Below are positions 52,551 through 61,406 of a stretch of 64,000 nt of DNA, piece by piece. The DNA is from Hydrogenophaga sp. PAMC20947 (GTDB taxonomy: Bacteria; Pseudomonadota; Gammaproteobacteria; Burkholderiales; Burkholderiaceae_C): contig NZ_CP039252.1 of NCBI RefSeq assembly GCF_004795855.1, positions 2,418,001 to 2,482,000 on the forward strand, in the 5' to 3' direction. Position 1 is the first letter of the stretch. Each line of letters opens with the position of its first letter. A program made the position numbers and the translations under genes. The notes beneath the pieces were generated by a model. The model was not told where the DNA came from. It made no database searches and saw only the letters and a program-made list of their open reading frames with translations.

Positions 52551-53852
52551 TCACACTTCGGGCTCTTCGGGGGGCAAAGGCGTGATCAGCACCTGATCGA
52601 TGCGGCGACCTTCCAGGGCCAGCACCTCAAAGCGCCAGCCCACGCATTCCACCGACTGCTGCAAGCCCAACAACTCCCCGGACACGGTCTGCATCAGGCC
52701 GGCCACCGTGTTGTAGCGGCCTTTGTCTTCGTCGGGCAATTCATCGATATCAAAACGCGACTTGAGCTCGGCCACGGGCATGCCCCCGTCCACCAGCCAT
52801 GAGCCGTTTTCCTTGGGTATCGCCCAGGCGTCCAGGGGCAGTTCGGGCGAGAGCTCGCCCGTGATGGCCTGCAGCATGTCCAGCGGCGTCACCACGCCCT
52901 GCACCACACCGTATTCGTCGACCACAAACACAATGCGCGTGGAGCGTATGCGGAACTGCTCCAGCAGCTCCATGCCGGTGAGCGTTTCGGGCACAAAAAC
53001 CGCCGGCAGCGCATGTTGGCGAATTTCGTCGTCGTGCAGCCCTTTGGACTGCAGGGACAACAGGAACGGGAGGTGAATCACACCCACCACGTCATCGAGT
53101 CCATCGCGGCACACCGGGTACCACGAGTGCCCCTTGGCCCAGGCCTTCTGAACAGCCGAATCCACCGTTTCCTGAGCGTCCAGCCATTCGATATCGGAGT
53201 GGGGCACCATGATGGACGTCAGCTGGCGGTCATCGAGCAAGAAAACATTGCGCACCATCTGGTGTTCATGTTCTTCGATCAGACCCGCATCCACGCCCTC
53301 TTCCAGGCTGGCGTTGATTTCTTCTTCTGTCACATGCTGCACCGCATTGGCATCGACGCGCAGCAGCTTCAGGACCCCGTGGGTGGTGCGCGAGAGCAGC
53401 CAGACAAACGGACCCGCTGCCTTGGCCACAAAGGCCATGGGCCTGGAGACCCAGCGGGCCACCGCTTCGGGGTACAGCTGGCCGATGCGCTTGGGCACCA
53501 GCTCACCAAACACGATGGTGATGAAGGTGATCACCACCACCACGATGGCCGTGGCACTCACGCTTGCCGAAGCTTCGGCCACCCCCCAACCCTGCAGGCG
53601 CACCGCCAGGTCAGCGCTGAAGGCGGCTTCGCCCACAATGCCATTGAGCATGCCAATAGAGGTGATACCGACCTGTACAGACGACAAAAACTGCGTGGGA
53701 TCTTCGAGCAACTTGAGCGCGGTGATCGAGCCTTTGTCGCCGGCCTCGGCCATGGCTGACAGCCTCGCCTTGCGGCTGGACGCCAGCGCCAGCTCCGACA
53801 TGGCAAAAGCCCCGTTGAGCAGGGTCAGAAAAACAATGATGAAAATATCCAT
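52551..53852 (-). CDS. CNNM/CorC-HlyC-type membrane protein (DUF21 plus CBS pair)
   Basis: 433 residues. The N-terminal DUF21 domain has about four hydrophobic segments (MDIFIIVFLTLLNGAFAMSELALASSRKARL), followed by a CBS pair (IMVPHSDIEWLD and VPETLTGMELLEQFRIRSTRIVFVVDEYGVVQG) and a CorC_HlyC-like C-terminal domain (GDLP-type DELPDEDKGRYNTVAGLM). These proteins are linked to magnesium/cobalt efflux; the haemolysin name is historical. It is divergent from apaH with only nine bases between start codons. Confidence 0.92.
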   Translation of the reverse strand: MDIFIIVFLTLLNGAFAMSELALASSRKARLSAMAEAGDKGSITALKLLEDPTQFLSSVQVGITSIGMLNGIVGEAAFSADLAVRLQGWGVAEASASVSATAIVVVVITFITIVFGELVPKRIGQLYPEAVARWVSRPMAFVAKAAGPFVWLLSRTTHGVLKLLRVDANAVQHVTEEEINASLEEGVDAGLIEEHEHQMVRNVFLLDDRQLTSIMVPHSDIEWLDAQETVDSAVQKAWAKGHSWYPVCRDGLDDVVGVIHLPFLLSLQSKGLHDDEIRQHALPAVFVPETLTGMELLEQFRIRSTRIVFVVDEYGVVQGVVTPLDMLQAITGELSPELPLDAWAIPKENGSWLVDGGMPVAELKSRFDIDELPDEDKGRYNTVAGLMQTVSGELLGLQQSVECVGWRFEVLALEGRRIDQVLITPLPPEEPEV

Positions 53853-53861
53853 AATCAGCGC

Positions 53862-54698
53862 ATGGCACTTTACATGATCGGCGACATCCAGGGCTGCAAC
53901 GAAGCCCTCGGTCGCCTGCTCGACAAACTCGATTTTTCCCGCAGCCGCGACACCCTGTACTTGCTGGGTGACCTGGTGAACCGGGGCCCAGACTCACTGG
54001 GCGTGCTTCGGCGCCTCATGGACTTGGGCGACTCGGCGCAATGCTTGCTGGGCAACCACGATCTGCACCTGCTGGCGGTGGCGCACGGTGTGCGAAAACC
54101 CCACCGCAGCGACACGGTGGACGGTATTCTGGCCGCGCCAGACCGCTCATCGCTGCTTGACTGGGTGCGCACCCGCTCGATGGCCATTGACGCACAAGGT
54201 TGGCTGATGGTGCACGCGGGCGTTCTGCCGGCCTGGGACAAGGCACAGACCTTGTCGCTGGCACACGAAGTAGAGACCGCCTTGCGAGGCCCTGAGTGGG
54301 GTGTTTTTCTGCACAACATGTACGGCAACCAGCCCGACGCCTGGCGCGACTCGCTGCGTGGCGCCGAGCGCTTGCGCGTGATCGTCAATGCATTGACCCG
54401 GCTGCGGTTTTGCTCGGCCAACGGGGTGATGGAATTTGACACCAAAGACAGCGCTGCCACTGCGCCCGAGGGCTTCATGCCCTGGTTTGATGTGCCCGGC
54501 CGCAAGACGCTGGGGACACCCATTGCGTTTGGCCATTGGTCCACGCTCAAAAACGCCGCCAACGGCCAACACACCCTGGCCCTGGACACCGGCTGTGTCT
54601 GGGGTGGGTGCCTCACAGCCGCTCGATTGATGGACGGTGGTCGCACCGAACTCATTCAGGTGCAATGCCCGCAAGCCCGAAAGCCAGGCAAATCCTAG
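53862..54698 (+). CDS. apaH: Symmetrical bis(5'-nucleosyl)-tetraphosphatase
   Basis: 278 residues, calcineurin-like phosphatase that splits Ap4A into two ADP. The metal-site motifs GDIQGC, GDLVNRGPDS and GNHDLHLL are present, along with the ApaH-specific MVHAGVLPAWD. In enterobacteria it sits with folA or ksgA, which are absent here. Confidence 0.96.
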   Translation: MALYMIGDIQGCNEALGRLLDKLDFSRSRDTLYLLGDLVNRGPDSLGVLRRLMDLGDSAQCLLGNHDLHLLAVAHGVRKPHRSDTVDGILAAPDRSSLLDWVRTRSMAIDAQGWLMVHAGVLPAWDKAQTLSLAHEVETALRGPEWGVFLHNMYGNQPDAWRDSLRGAERLRVIVNALTRLRFCSANGVMEFDTKDSAATAPEGFMPWFDVPGRKTLGTPIAFGHWSTLKNAANGQHTLALDTGCVWGGCLTAARLMDGGRTELIQVQCPQARKPGKS

Positions 54699-54867
54699 TG
54701 TGGTGCTGCATGCTTGAGGATACAAAAAAACCGATGACGTTTGGCTCAGGGCGAGGCCCAATCCACAGCCCGGCTATGGCGAGGCGTTTACAACGCCGCC
54801 TTGAGCGAAAAGACGTGGGCTGATGTGCCTTTCGGCACGCAACACCCCATCAGCAGTGGTCAGGTCC

Positions 54868-56415
54868 TCAGCCGTTATGTGAAGACGCGGTGTCCACAGA
54901 TGCGGCAGCTTCTTCCGACTCTGCGCTGGCTGGCGCTGAGTCAGCGGTCTCTGCCCCGGCTTCGGGCTCGGCCAACACAGGGCTCTTGAACAGGGCTGCC
55001 ACTTTCTTGCGCGAGCGGATGTTGGGCGAAGCCGAACGGGCGGCCGGGCGCTCGGATACTTCCCACGATGGCGTGGTATCTGGATTGGCACTGACGCTGG
55101 GCTCATACGGCTTGTCAAACAACGGGTCGGCCGGTGCCCGGGGTGCCCGGGCAGGACGGCCTTCATGCCGTGACTCACGTGAAGGACGGCTGTCGCGGCG
55201 TTCACGGCGCTCGCCGTCTTCGTTTTGCCAGGCGCGCTGGCCATCGTTGAAATGTCCGGCCGGTTTGCGATCGGCTTCCAGCTCCAGCGCTTCCAACTCG
55301 AGTTTCTTGCCCAGCAGTTTTTCCAGATCGCCCATGAGGCGCGTATCGCGCCCGCTCACGAACGAAACCGCCAGACCTTCGGCGCCTGCGCGACCGGTGC
55401 GCCCGATGCGGTGCACATAGTCTTCGGCATTGAACGGAATATCGAAATTGAACACCGCCGGCACATCCTTGATGTCCAGGCCGCGGGCGGCCACATCGGT
55501 GCAGACCAGCAAGTCAACGACGCCACTCTTGAACGCCTCCAGGGCTTTCAGGCGCTCGTCCTGGCTCTTGTCGCCGTGCAGGGCCGTGGTCTTGAGACCT
55601 TCACGCTCCAGCGAACGCGCCAGTCGGGCGCAGCCCAGCTTGCTGTTCACGAACACAAAAGCCTGGTTCAGGCCCCGCTCCAGAAGAATCTTCTTGAGCA
55701 CGGTCCGCTTGTCGTCGTCTTCTACCCGGTAGAAATGCTGCTCCACGGTCGATGCCGTGGCATTGGAGCGAGCGACCTCGATGGTCACCGGGTCTTGCAG
55801 GTAGCTGCTGGCCAGGCGCTTGATCTCGGGCGAGAAGGTGGCGGAGAACAGCAGCGTGATGCGCTTTTTGGGCAGATACGACAGGATGCGCTGCAAATCG
55901 GGCAGAAAGCCGATGTCGAGCATGCGGTCGGCTTCGTCGAGCACCACGTACTCAACCTGGTTGAGCACACAGTTCTTGGCCTCGATGTGGTCCAGCAGAC
56001 GACCGGGCGTGGCCACCAGCACCTCGACGCCTTTTTTCAGCTCGGCGGTCTGTGGCTTCATGTCCATGCCACCAAACACCACCATGCTGCGCAGCTTCGT
56101 GTGTTTGGCGTACAGCTTCACTTGCTCGGCCACCTGGTCGGCGAGTTCTCGCGTGGGCAACAGCACCAGTGCACGCACAGGGTGGCGCGCGGGCGAAGTC
56201 GAGGCGTTCTCGTGTTTGAGCATGCGCTGCAGCAGGGGCAGCGAGAACGCGGCGGTCTTGCCGGTGCCGGTCTGGGCAGCGCCCATCACGTCACGCCCCT
56301 CCAGAACCACAGGAATAGCCTGCGCCTGAATGGGGGTCATGTTCTCGTATCCCATATCGGCCACGGCCTGGGCAATAGAGGGAGAGAGGGCGAGTTGGGA
56401 AAAAGATTGGGTCAT
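54868..56415 (-). CDS. DEAD-box RNA helicase, RhlE-like
   Basis: 515 residues. Q motif PIQAQAIPVVLEGRD, Walker A AQTGTGKT, DEAD box VLDEADRM, SATF, and HRIGRTGRAG; the C-terminal ~130 residues are a low-complexity, charged tail with RRERRDSRPSRESR typical of RhlE/SrmB-type helicases acting on ribosomal RNA. No cold-shock promoter element was sought. Confidence 0.94.
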   Translation of the reverse strand: MTQSFSQLALSPSIAQAVADMGYENMTPIQAQAIPVVLEGRDVMGAAQTGTGKTAAFSLPLLQRMLKHENASTSPARHPVRALVLLPTRELADQVAEQVKLYAKHTKLRSMVVFGGMDMKPQTAELKKGVEVLVATPGRLLDHIEAKNCVLNQVEYVVLDEADRMLDIGFLPDLQRILSYLPKKRITLLFSATFSPEIKRLASSYLQDPVTIEVARSNATASTVEQHFYRVEDDDKRTVLKKILLERGLNQAFVFVNSKLGCARLARSLEREGLKTTALHGDKSQDERLKALEAFKSGVVDLLVCTDVAARGLDIKDVPAVFNFDIPFNAEDYVHRIGRTGRAGAEGLAVSFVSGRDTRLMGDLEKLLGKKLELEALELEADRKPAGHFNDGQRAWQNEDGERRERRDSRPSRESRHEGRPARAPRAPADPLFDKPYEPSVSANPDTTPSWEVSERPAARSASPNIRSRKKVAALFKSPVLAEPEAGAETADSAPASAESEEAAASVDTASSHNG

Positions 56416-56583
56416 TGCAGGGCGCGCTGCCTAAAAAATGCGCGCAGGGTAAAGGGCATTAACCCGACATTCTCTCACTTTGAGTGGTTTTTACCCAATC
56501 GCGCCGCTTCAGCGCCACGGAAACCGTAAAACAACGGTTCTCTTACCGGGTTGCAATCAAAGGGAGAACAAGGCGGGTCGGCA

Positions 56584-57501
56584 TCAGATGTTGCGAGCGC
56601 CGAAGGTGTCGCAAGCCTGAACACTGCCCGTTTCCAGCCCTTTGTAGAACCAGCGCTGGCGCTGTTCACTGGTGCCGTGGGTAAAACTGTCGGGCACGAC
56701 CACGCCCTGGCTCTTGCGCTGGAGCGCATCGTCACCAATGGCGGCGGCGGCATTCATGGCTTCTTCGATGTCGCCAGATTCGAGGATATTCTTGCTTTTC
56801 TGGTTGTGGTGGGCCCAGATGCCGGCAAAGCAGTCGGCCTGCAGTTCCAGACGCACCGACAAGGCGTTTTGCTCGCGCTCGCTGACCCGCCCGCGCATGC
56901 TGTCGACCTTGCCGGTCAGGCCCATGAGGTTCTGCACGTGGTGGCCCACTTCATGCGCCACCACATAGGCTTGGGCGAAATCGCCTGGGGCGCCCAGCTG
57001 GCGCTTCATGGTGTCGTAAAAACCCAGGTCGATGTAGACCTTCTTGTCGGCCGGGCAGTAAAACGGGCCCATGGCGGCTTGGCCCTGGCCACAAGCCGTT
57101 GATGTGGATCCCCGGAACATCACCAGAGTGGGGGCCTGGTACTGCGCCCCGCCCTGCTGGAACACGGCGCCCCAGGCGTCTTCGGTGCCGCCCAGCACGG
57201 CAGCGACGAATTGCCCCATTTCATCCGTGGGCTTGCCCGAAGCGGTGGTGGTGTTGGCCGGTGCACTCTGGGTCTGGCCAGGCATCAAATCGCCGCCACC
57301 GCCCAGAAAACCGAGGATGGTCATGGGGTTGATGCCGAAGATCCAGCCCGCCACCAGTGCGACAGCGATGGTGCCCAGGCCAATGCCCTTGCCGCTGCGT
57401 CTGCGGCCGCCACCCGCGCCGCCAAACATGCCGCCGCCCCCACCCGGGGCGTTTCGGCGGTCTTCAACGTTGTCGGACTGGCGGTTGTTTTCCCACTTCA
57501 T
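56584..57501 (-). CDS. Neutral zinc metallopeptidase (YpfJ-like)
   Basis: 305 residues. A short glycine-rich N-terminus is followed by one hydrophobic helix at about 41-58; the catalytic zinc motif HEVGH is at 183-187, with VRLELQADCFAGIWAHH downstream, the third-ligand region of the family. Presumably anchored in the inner membrane with the catalytic domain outside. ATG at 57501 (MKWENNRQSD) is family-typical. Confidence 0.92.
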   Translation of the reverse strand: MKWENNRQSDNVEDRRNAPGGGGGMFGGAGGGRRRSGKGIGLGTIAVALVAGWIFGINPMTILGFLGGGGDLMPGQTQSAPANTTTASGKPTDEMGQFVAAVLGGTEDAWGAVFQQGGAQYQAPTLVMFRGSTSTACGQGQAAMGPFYCPADKKVYIDLGFYDTMKRQLGAPGDFAQAYVVAHEVGHHVQNLMGLTGKVDSMRGRVSEREQNALSVRLELQADCFAGIWAHHNQKSKNILESGDIEEAMNAAAAIGDDALQRKSQGVVVPDSFTHGTSEQRQRWFYKGLETGSVQACDTFGARNI

Positions 57502-57675
57502 GGCTGGACTCCTCGGCATTCTGATCGGGCTTGGCCACGGACAAGGGTGCACCGGGCTGCTGCCACATTATGCAAACAGGCGCTCAAACGCGGACCACCG
57601 GCGCCTGGCTGAAGCGCCGGGATTTGCGAAAAGTCCGAATTGGGTGCGCGGGTGCGACGAACGCTCCGCACGCAA

Positions 57676-58251
57676 TCAGGTTTTGGGCAGCGTCACGCCA
57701 ACCTGACCCTGGTATTTGCCACCCCGGTCTTTGTAGCTGGTCTCGCAGACATCGTCTTTGTCGCTCTCGAAGAACAACACCTGCGCACAACCTTCGCCCG
57801 CGTAAATTTTGGCGGGCAACGGGGTCGTGTTGGAAAACTCCAGCGTCACGTAGCCTTCCCATTCGGGTTCAAACGGCGTCACGTTGACGATGATGCCGCA
57901 GCGGGCATAGGTGCTTTTGCCCAGGCAAATGGTGAGCACGTTGCGCGGAATGCGGAAGTATTCCAGGGTGCGCGCCAGCGCGAAGCTGTTGGGCGGGATG
58001 ACGCAAACTTCTTTGTTGATATCAACAAAGCTGTTTTCGTCGAAATTTTTCGGGTCCACCACGGTGCTGTGGATGTTGGTGAACACCTTGAATTCGGGCG
58101 CACACCGAATGTCGTAGCCATAACTGCTGGTGCCATAGCTGACGATGCGTTCGCCAGCTGCGTTCTTGCGAACCTGGCCCGGCTCGAAGGGCTCGATCAT
58201 GCCGTGTTGCTCGGCCATGCGGCGGATCCATCTATCGCTCTTGATGCTCAT
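57676..58251 (-). CDS. dcd: dCTP deaminase
   Basis: 191 residues, close to the normal 188-193. Deaminates dCTP to dUTP for thymidylate supply. The conserved SSYGYDIRC, PGEFxL-like region and [47 protein letters not shown] carry the catalytic Glu and Arg. ATG at 58251 ([13 protein letters not shown]) is used; a longer frame upstream lacks family sequence. Confidence 0.97.
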   Translation of the reverse strand: MSIKSDRWIRRMAEQHGMIEPFEPGQVRKNAAGERIVSYGTSSYGYDIRCAPEFKVFTNIHSTVVDPKNFDENSFVDINKEVCVIPPNSFALARTLEYFRIPRNVLTICLGKSTYARCGIIVNVTPFEPEWEGYVTLEFSNTTPLPAKIYAGEGCAQVLFFESDKDDVCETSYKDRGGKYQGQVGVTLPKT

Positions 58252-58353
58252 GCGTGTACTCCGGTGCGCGGCGAAAAGCCCCCGCGGATGCCACGATTGT
58301 AGGGACATGGCGCGCCCGCCCCTGCCACCCCTGCAGCCCTCCGGTCTTCATGG

Positions 58354-58373
58354 TTTTCAGTAATTACTGAAAA
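58354..58373. promoter_or_regulatory. Perfect 20-bp palindrome, likely operator of the GbsR/MarR-type regulator
   Basis: TTTTCAG-TAATTA-CTGAAAA is an exact palindrome 30 bases before the regulator start codon. Symmetric, AT-rich elements of this length are typical MarR-family operators and suggest autoregulation of the regulator-cydAB unit. Confidence 0.85.
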
Positions 58374-58385
58374 TACAGAAACTTT

Positions 58386-58399
58386 TTGATCTGGATCAA
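58386..58399. promoter_or_regulatory. Perfect FNR/ANR box
   Basis: TTGAT-CTGG-ATCAA matches the FNR consensus at all ten conserved positions. It ends three bases before the ATG at 58403, a position more suited to repression, or to a promoter start that lies close to or beyond the ATG. Confidence 0.8.
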
Positions 58400-58402
58400 A
58401 CC

Positions 58403-59005
58403 ATGCCCGTCCCCCATCCCCTGCCCCCACTGAACCGCGAATTCATCACCCACTTCGGCGAGATGGGCAGCCGTTGGGGCATCAACCGCACCGTCGGACA
58501 GATCTACGCTTTGCTCTACATCTCGTCGGCCCCGATCAACGCAGACGAAATCGCTCAGGCCCTGGATTTCTCCCGCTCCAACGTGAGCATGGGCCTGAAG
58601 GAATTGCAGGCCTGGCGGCTGGTCCGCCTGCGCCACCTGCCCAGCGATCGCCGGGAGTATTTTGAGGCGCCAGAGGATGTCTGGGAGATTTTCCGCGTGT
58701 TGGCCGAAGAGCGCCGCCGCCGAGAGGTCGAGCCCACGCTGTCCATGCTGCGCAGTGCCCTGCTGCAAGAACCCGGCAGCGAAGCCGAAGAACATGCACA
58801 GGCACGCATGCGGGAGATGCACGACCTGATCGACCGATTGATGACGTGGTTCGATGACGTTCAAAAACTCTCGCCCGAGACCGCCCAACAGCTCATGGGC
58901 ATGGGCGCCAAGGTCACCCGGGTACTGGAACTCAAAGACCGGCTGATCGGCCGAACACCCCGGCCTGCGAATGCCGCCAAGCCCCCCGATCGCAACGCTG
59001 CCTGA
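58403..59005 (+). CDS. GbsR/MarR-family transcriptional regulator
   Basis: 200 residues. The family beginning FITHFGEMGSRWGINRTVGQIYALLYISSAPINADEIAQALDFSRSNVSMGLKEL contains the winged helix; the C-terminal half is helical. It precedes cydA by 36 bases in the same direction, and its upstream sequence carries a palindrome and an FNR box. A regulator of the terminal oxidase operon is inferred. Confidence 0.9.
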   Translation: MPVPHPLPPLNREFITHFGEMGSRWGINRTVGQIYALLYISSAPINADEIAQALDFSRSNVSMGLKELQAWRLVRLRHLPSDRREYFEAPEDVWEIFRVLAEERRRREVEPTLSMLRSALLQEPGSEAEEHAQARMREMHDLIDRLMTWFDDVQKLSPETAQQLMGMGAKVTRVLELKDRLIGRTPRPANAAKPPDRNAA

Positions 59006-59041
59006 CCCGCCCTACCGTCCCAATCCTCTGAGCACCTGACC

Positions 59042-60406
59042 ATGGAACTCGACGCCCTCATCCTTTCGCGCATGCAGTTCGGCGCGAACATCAGCTTTCA
59101 CATCCTGTTTCCCACCATCACCATTGCCATGGGCTGGTTCCTGCTGTTTTTCCGCTTGCGGTTCTTGCAAACGCGAAATGCTGCCTGGGAAGCCGCCTAC
59201 TACTTCTGGACCAAGGTGTTTGCGCTCACCTTTGCACTGGGCGTGGTCTCGGGCATCGTGATGAGCTTCCAGTTCGGTACCAACTGGCCGGGCTTCATGG
59301 AGCGCACAGGCAACATCGCCGGGCCTTTGCTGGGCTACGAAGTCCTGACCGCGTTTTTCCTCGAGGCCAGTTTCCTGGGCATCATGCTGTTTGGCCGCGG
59401 CCGGGTCAGTGAACGGGTGCACCTCGCCGCCACTTTCCTGGTGGCACTGGGCACCACGCTCTCGGCCTTCTGGATCCTGAGTCTGAACTCCTGGATGCAC
59501 ACACCGGCCGGCTTCGAGATCGTCAACGGGCAGTTCATCCCGACCGACTGGCTTGCCGTGGTGTTCAACCCCTCATTCCCCTACCGCTTCACCCACACGC
59601 TGCTGGCTTCTGCGCTCACGGCCTCGTTCCTCATTGCGGGCCTGAGTGCCTGGCAGTTGCTCAAAGGCAGCGCCACGCAGGGCACATACAAGGCGATGCG
59701 GGCTGCGATCTTCACCGCCGCCACCGTGATCCCGTTGCAGTTTATTGTCGGCGACCTGCACGGCCTGAACACGCTGCAATACCAGCCCGCCAAGATCGCC
59801 GCCATGGAAGGCATCTGGGAGACCGAGCGTGGCGCGCCACTGACGCTGTTCGGTATTCCCGACGAGGCTGCGGGCACCACCCATTACGCCGTGAAGATCC
59901 CCAAGCTCGGCAGCTTGATCCTGACCCATGAGCTCGACAGCGAGATTCGGGGCCTGAACGAGTTCAAAGGCGCGCACCCGCCAGTGGCCCCTGTGTTCTA
60001 CGCTTTTCGTCTCATGGTGGGCGTGGGTTCGCTCATGCTGCTGGTCGCAGGTTACAGCGCCTGGCGGCTTTGGTCGCAACGCCGTGCACCGAAGATCAGC
60101 CTGCCCCGCACGCACCTCTGGGTGCTGGCAGGCATGACCTTCTCGGGTTGGGTGGCCACGCTGTCGGGCTGGTATGTCACCGAAATCGGGCGGCAACCTT
60201 TCCTCGTCTACGGCCTGATGCGTACCAGCGAGGCGGCCACCACCGTGCCGCCGCCCTATGTGGCGTTCACGCTCACCGCCTACCTGTTGGTCTACGGTCT
60301 GCTTTTGATCACCTATGTGGGCGTGCTCAAGTACATGGCCGAGCACCCCACAGAACACGCGCCCGATGCGCCGCGGGGCGCCTTGCTCGGAAAGGCAGGG
60401 GTTTGA
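59042..60406 (+). CDS. cydA: Cytochrome bd-type quinol oxidase subunit I (short Q-loop, CIO-like)
   Basis: 454 residues, shorter than the ~520 of E. coli CydA, so the quinol loop is of the short type seen in cyanide-insensitive oxidases. Heme ligand candidates are H20 (NISFHILF), the histidine in RFTHTLLASAL and the methionine in FRLMVGVG; GDLHGLNTLQYQPAKIAAMEG is the quinol-loop start and GWYVTEIGRQPF is conserved. Reduces O2 to water at the inner membrane with quinol as donor. Confidence 0.95.
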   Translation: MELDALILSRMQFGANISFHILFPTITIAMGWFLLFFRLRFLQTRNAAWEAAYYFWTKVFALTFALGVVSGIVMSFQFGTNWPGFMERTGNIAGPLLGYEVLTAFFLEASFLGIMLFGRGRVSERVHLAATFLVALGTTLSAFWILSLNSWMHTPAGFEIVNGQFIPTDWLAVVFNPSFPYRFTHTLLASALTASFLIAGLSAWQLLKGSATQGTYKAMRAAIFTAATVIPLQFIVGDLHGLNTLQYQPAKIAAMEGIWETERGAPLTLFGIPDEAAGTTHYAVKIPKLGSLILTHELDSEIRGLNEFKGAHPPVAPVFYAFRLMVGVGSLMLLVAGYSAWRLWSQRRAPKISLPRTHLWVLAGMTFSGWVATLSGWYVTEIGRQPFLVYGLMRTSEAATTVPPPYVAFTLTAYLLVYGLLLITYVGVLKYMAEHPTEHAPDAPRGALLGKAGV

Positions 60407-60407
60407 C

Positions 60408-61406
60408 ATGACCTGGGCCGAATTCCTCCCTTTGTTTTTTTTGGCCGTGATGGGGCTGTCCTTGCTCGCCTATGTCGTGCTCGACGGCTACGACCTGGGC
60501 GTGGGTCTGTTGCTGCCGCTGGTGAATGACGTCGACAAAGACACGCTGATCGCCAGCATAGGACCGTTCTGGGATGCCAACGAAACCTGGCTGGTTCTGG
60601 GCGTGGGGGTGCTGCTGATTGCCTTTCCCATGGCCCACGGGATGGTGCTCCAGGCCCTGTACCTGCCGGTCGCAATGATGCTCATCGGCTTGATTTTGCG
60701 GGGCGTGGCGTTTGACTTCCGGGTCAAGGCACCCACCCGGTACAAACCCTTCTGGAACCGGGCGTTCTTCGCCGGCTCGCTGATGGCCAGCACCTCGCAG
60801 GGCTGGATGCTGGGCAGCTACATCACCGGCTTTGACCCCGGCGCACTGGGCTGGGCCTTCAGTCTGGGTGTGGCGCTCACCTTGCCCGCCGCGTACGTGT
60901 TGCTGGGCGCCGGCTGGCTGATCATGAAGACCGAAGGCGCCCTGCAAGCCAGGGCAGTGGCATGGGCCCGCCGCGCCCTGTGGCCCATGGGAACAGCGCT
61001 GGTGGTGATCTCCATCGCAACCCCACTGGCCAAACCGGCGGTCATGGCGAAATGGTTTGCTTTGCCGCAGGTTTTCGCGCTGCTGCCCGTCCCCATGATG
61101 TGTGCCCTGGCCTTCTTCGCCATGCGCTGGGTCGTGACACGCCCGGAGGTGATCCGCGCAGGCTACGGCTGGGTGGTGTTCGCCAATACCGTGTTGATTT
61201 TTGTACTGGCCTTCTTCGGACTGGCCTACAGCATCTTTCCCGACATCGTGATGGGTCGCATGACCGTCTGGGAGGCTGCGATCAGCACGGCATCGCTCAA
61301 CGTGATCTTTTTTGGCGTGGCGATCACCCTGCCGGTCATCATCGGCTACACGGTGTTCATGTACCGCGTGTTCTGGGGCAAAGCCGGCTCGCTGAGCTAC
61401 AAGTGA
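60408..61406 (+). CDS. cydB: Cytochrome bd-type quinol oxidase subunit II
   Basis: 332 residues with about eight or nine hydrophobic segments. The start MTWAEFLPLFFLAVMGLSLLAYVVLDGYDLGVGLL and GPFWDANETWLVLG are family-specific. It begins one base after the cydA stop. No small CydX-like frame follows: the next gene (guaD, opposite strand) ends directly at the cydB stop. Confidence 0.95.
   Translation: MTWAEFLPLFFLAVMGLSLLAYVVLDGYDLGVGLLLPLVNDVDKDTLIASIGPFWDANETWLVLGVGVLLIAFPMAHGMVLQALYLPVAMMLIGLILRGVAFDFRVKAPTRYKPFWNRAFFAGSLMASTSQGWMLGSYITGFDPGALGWAFSLGVALTLPAAYVLLGAGWLIMKTEGALQARAVAWARRALWPMGTALVVISIATPLAKPAVMAKWFALPQVFALLPVPMMCALAFFAMRWVVTRPEVIRAGYGWVVFANTVLIFVLAFFGLAYSIFPDIVMGRMTVWEAAISTASLNVIFFGVAITLPVIIGYTVFMYRVFWGKAGSLSYK

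Noticed and set aside
52551..53852. Haemolysin
   Set aside because: The DUF21-CBS-CorC architecture is that of a metal-transport-associated membrane protein; the haemolysin label is historical.
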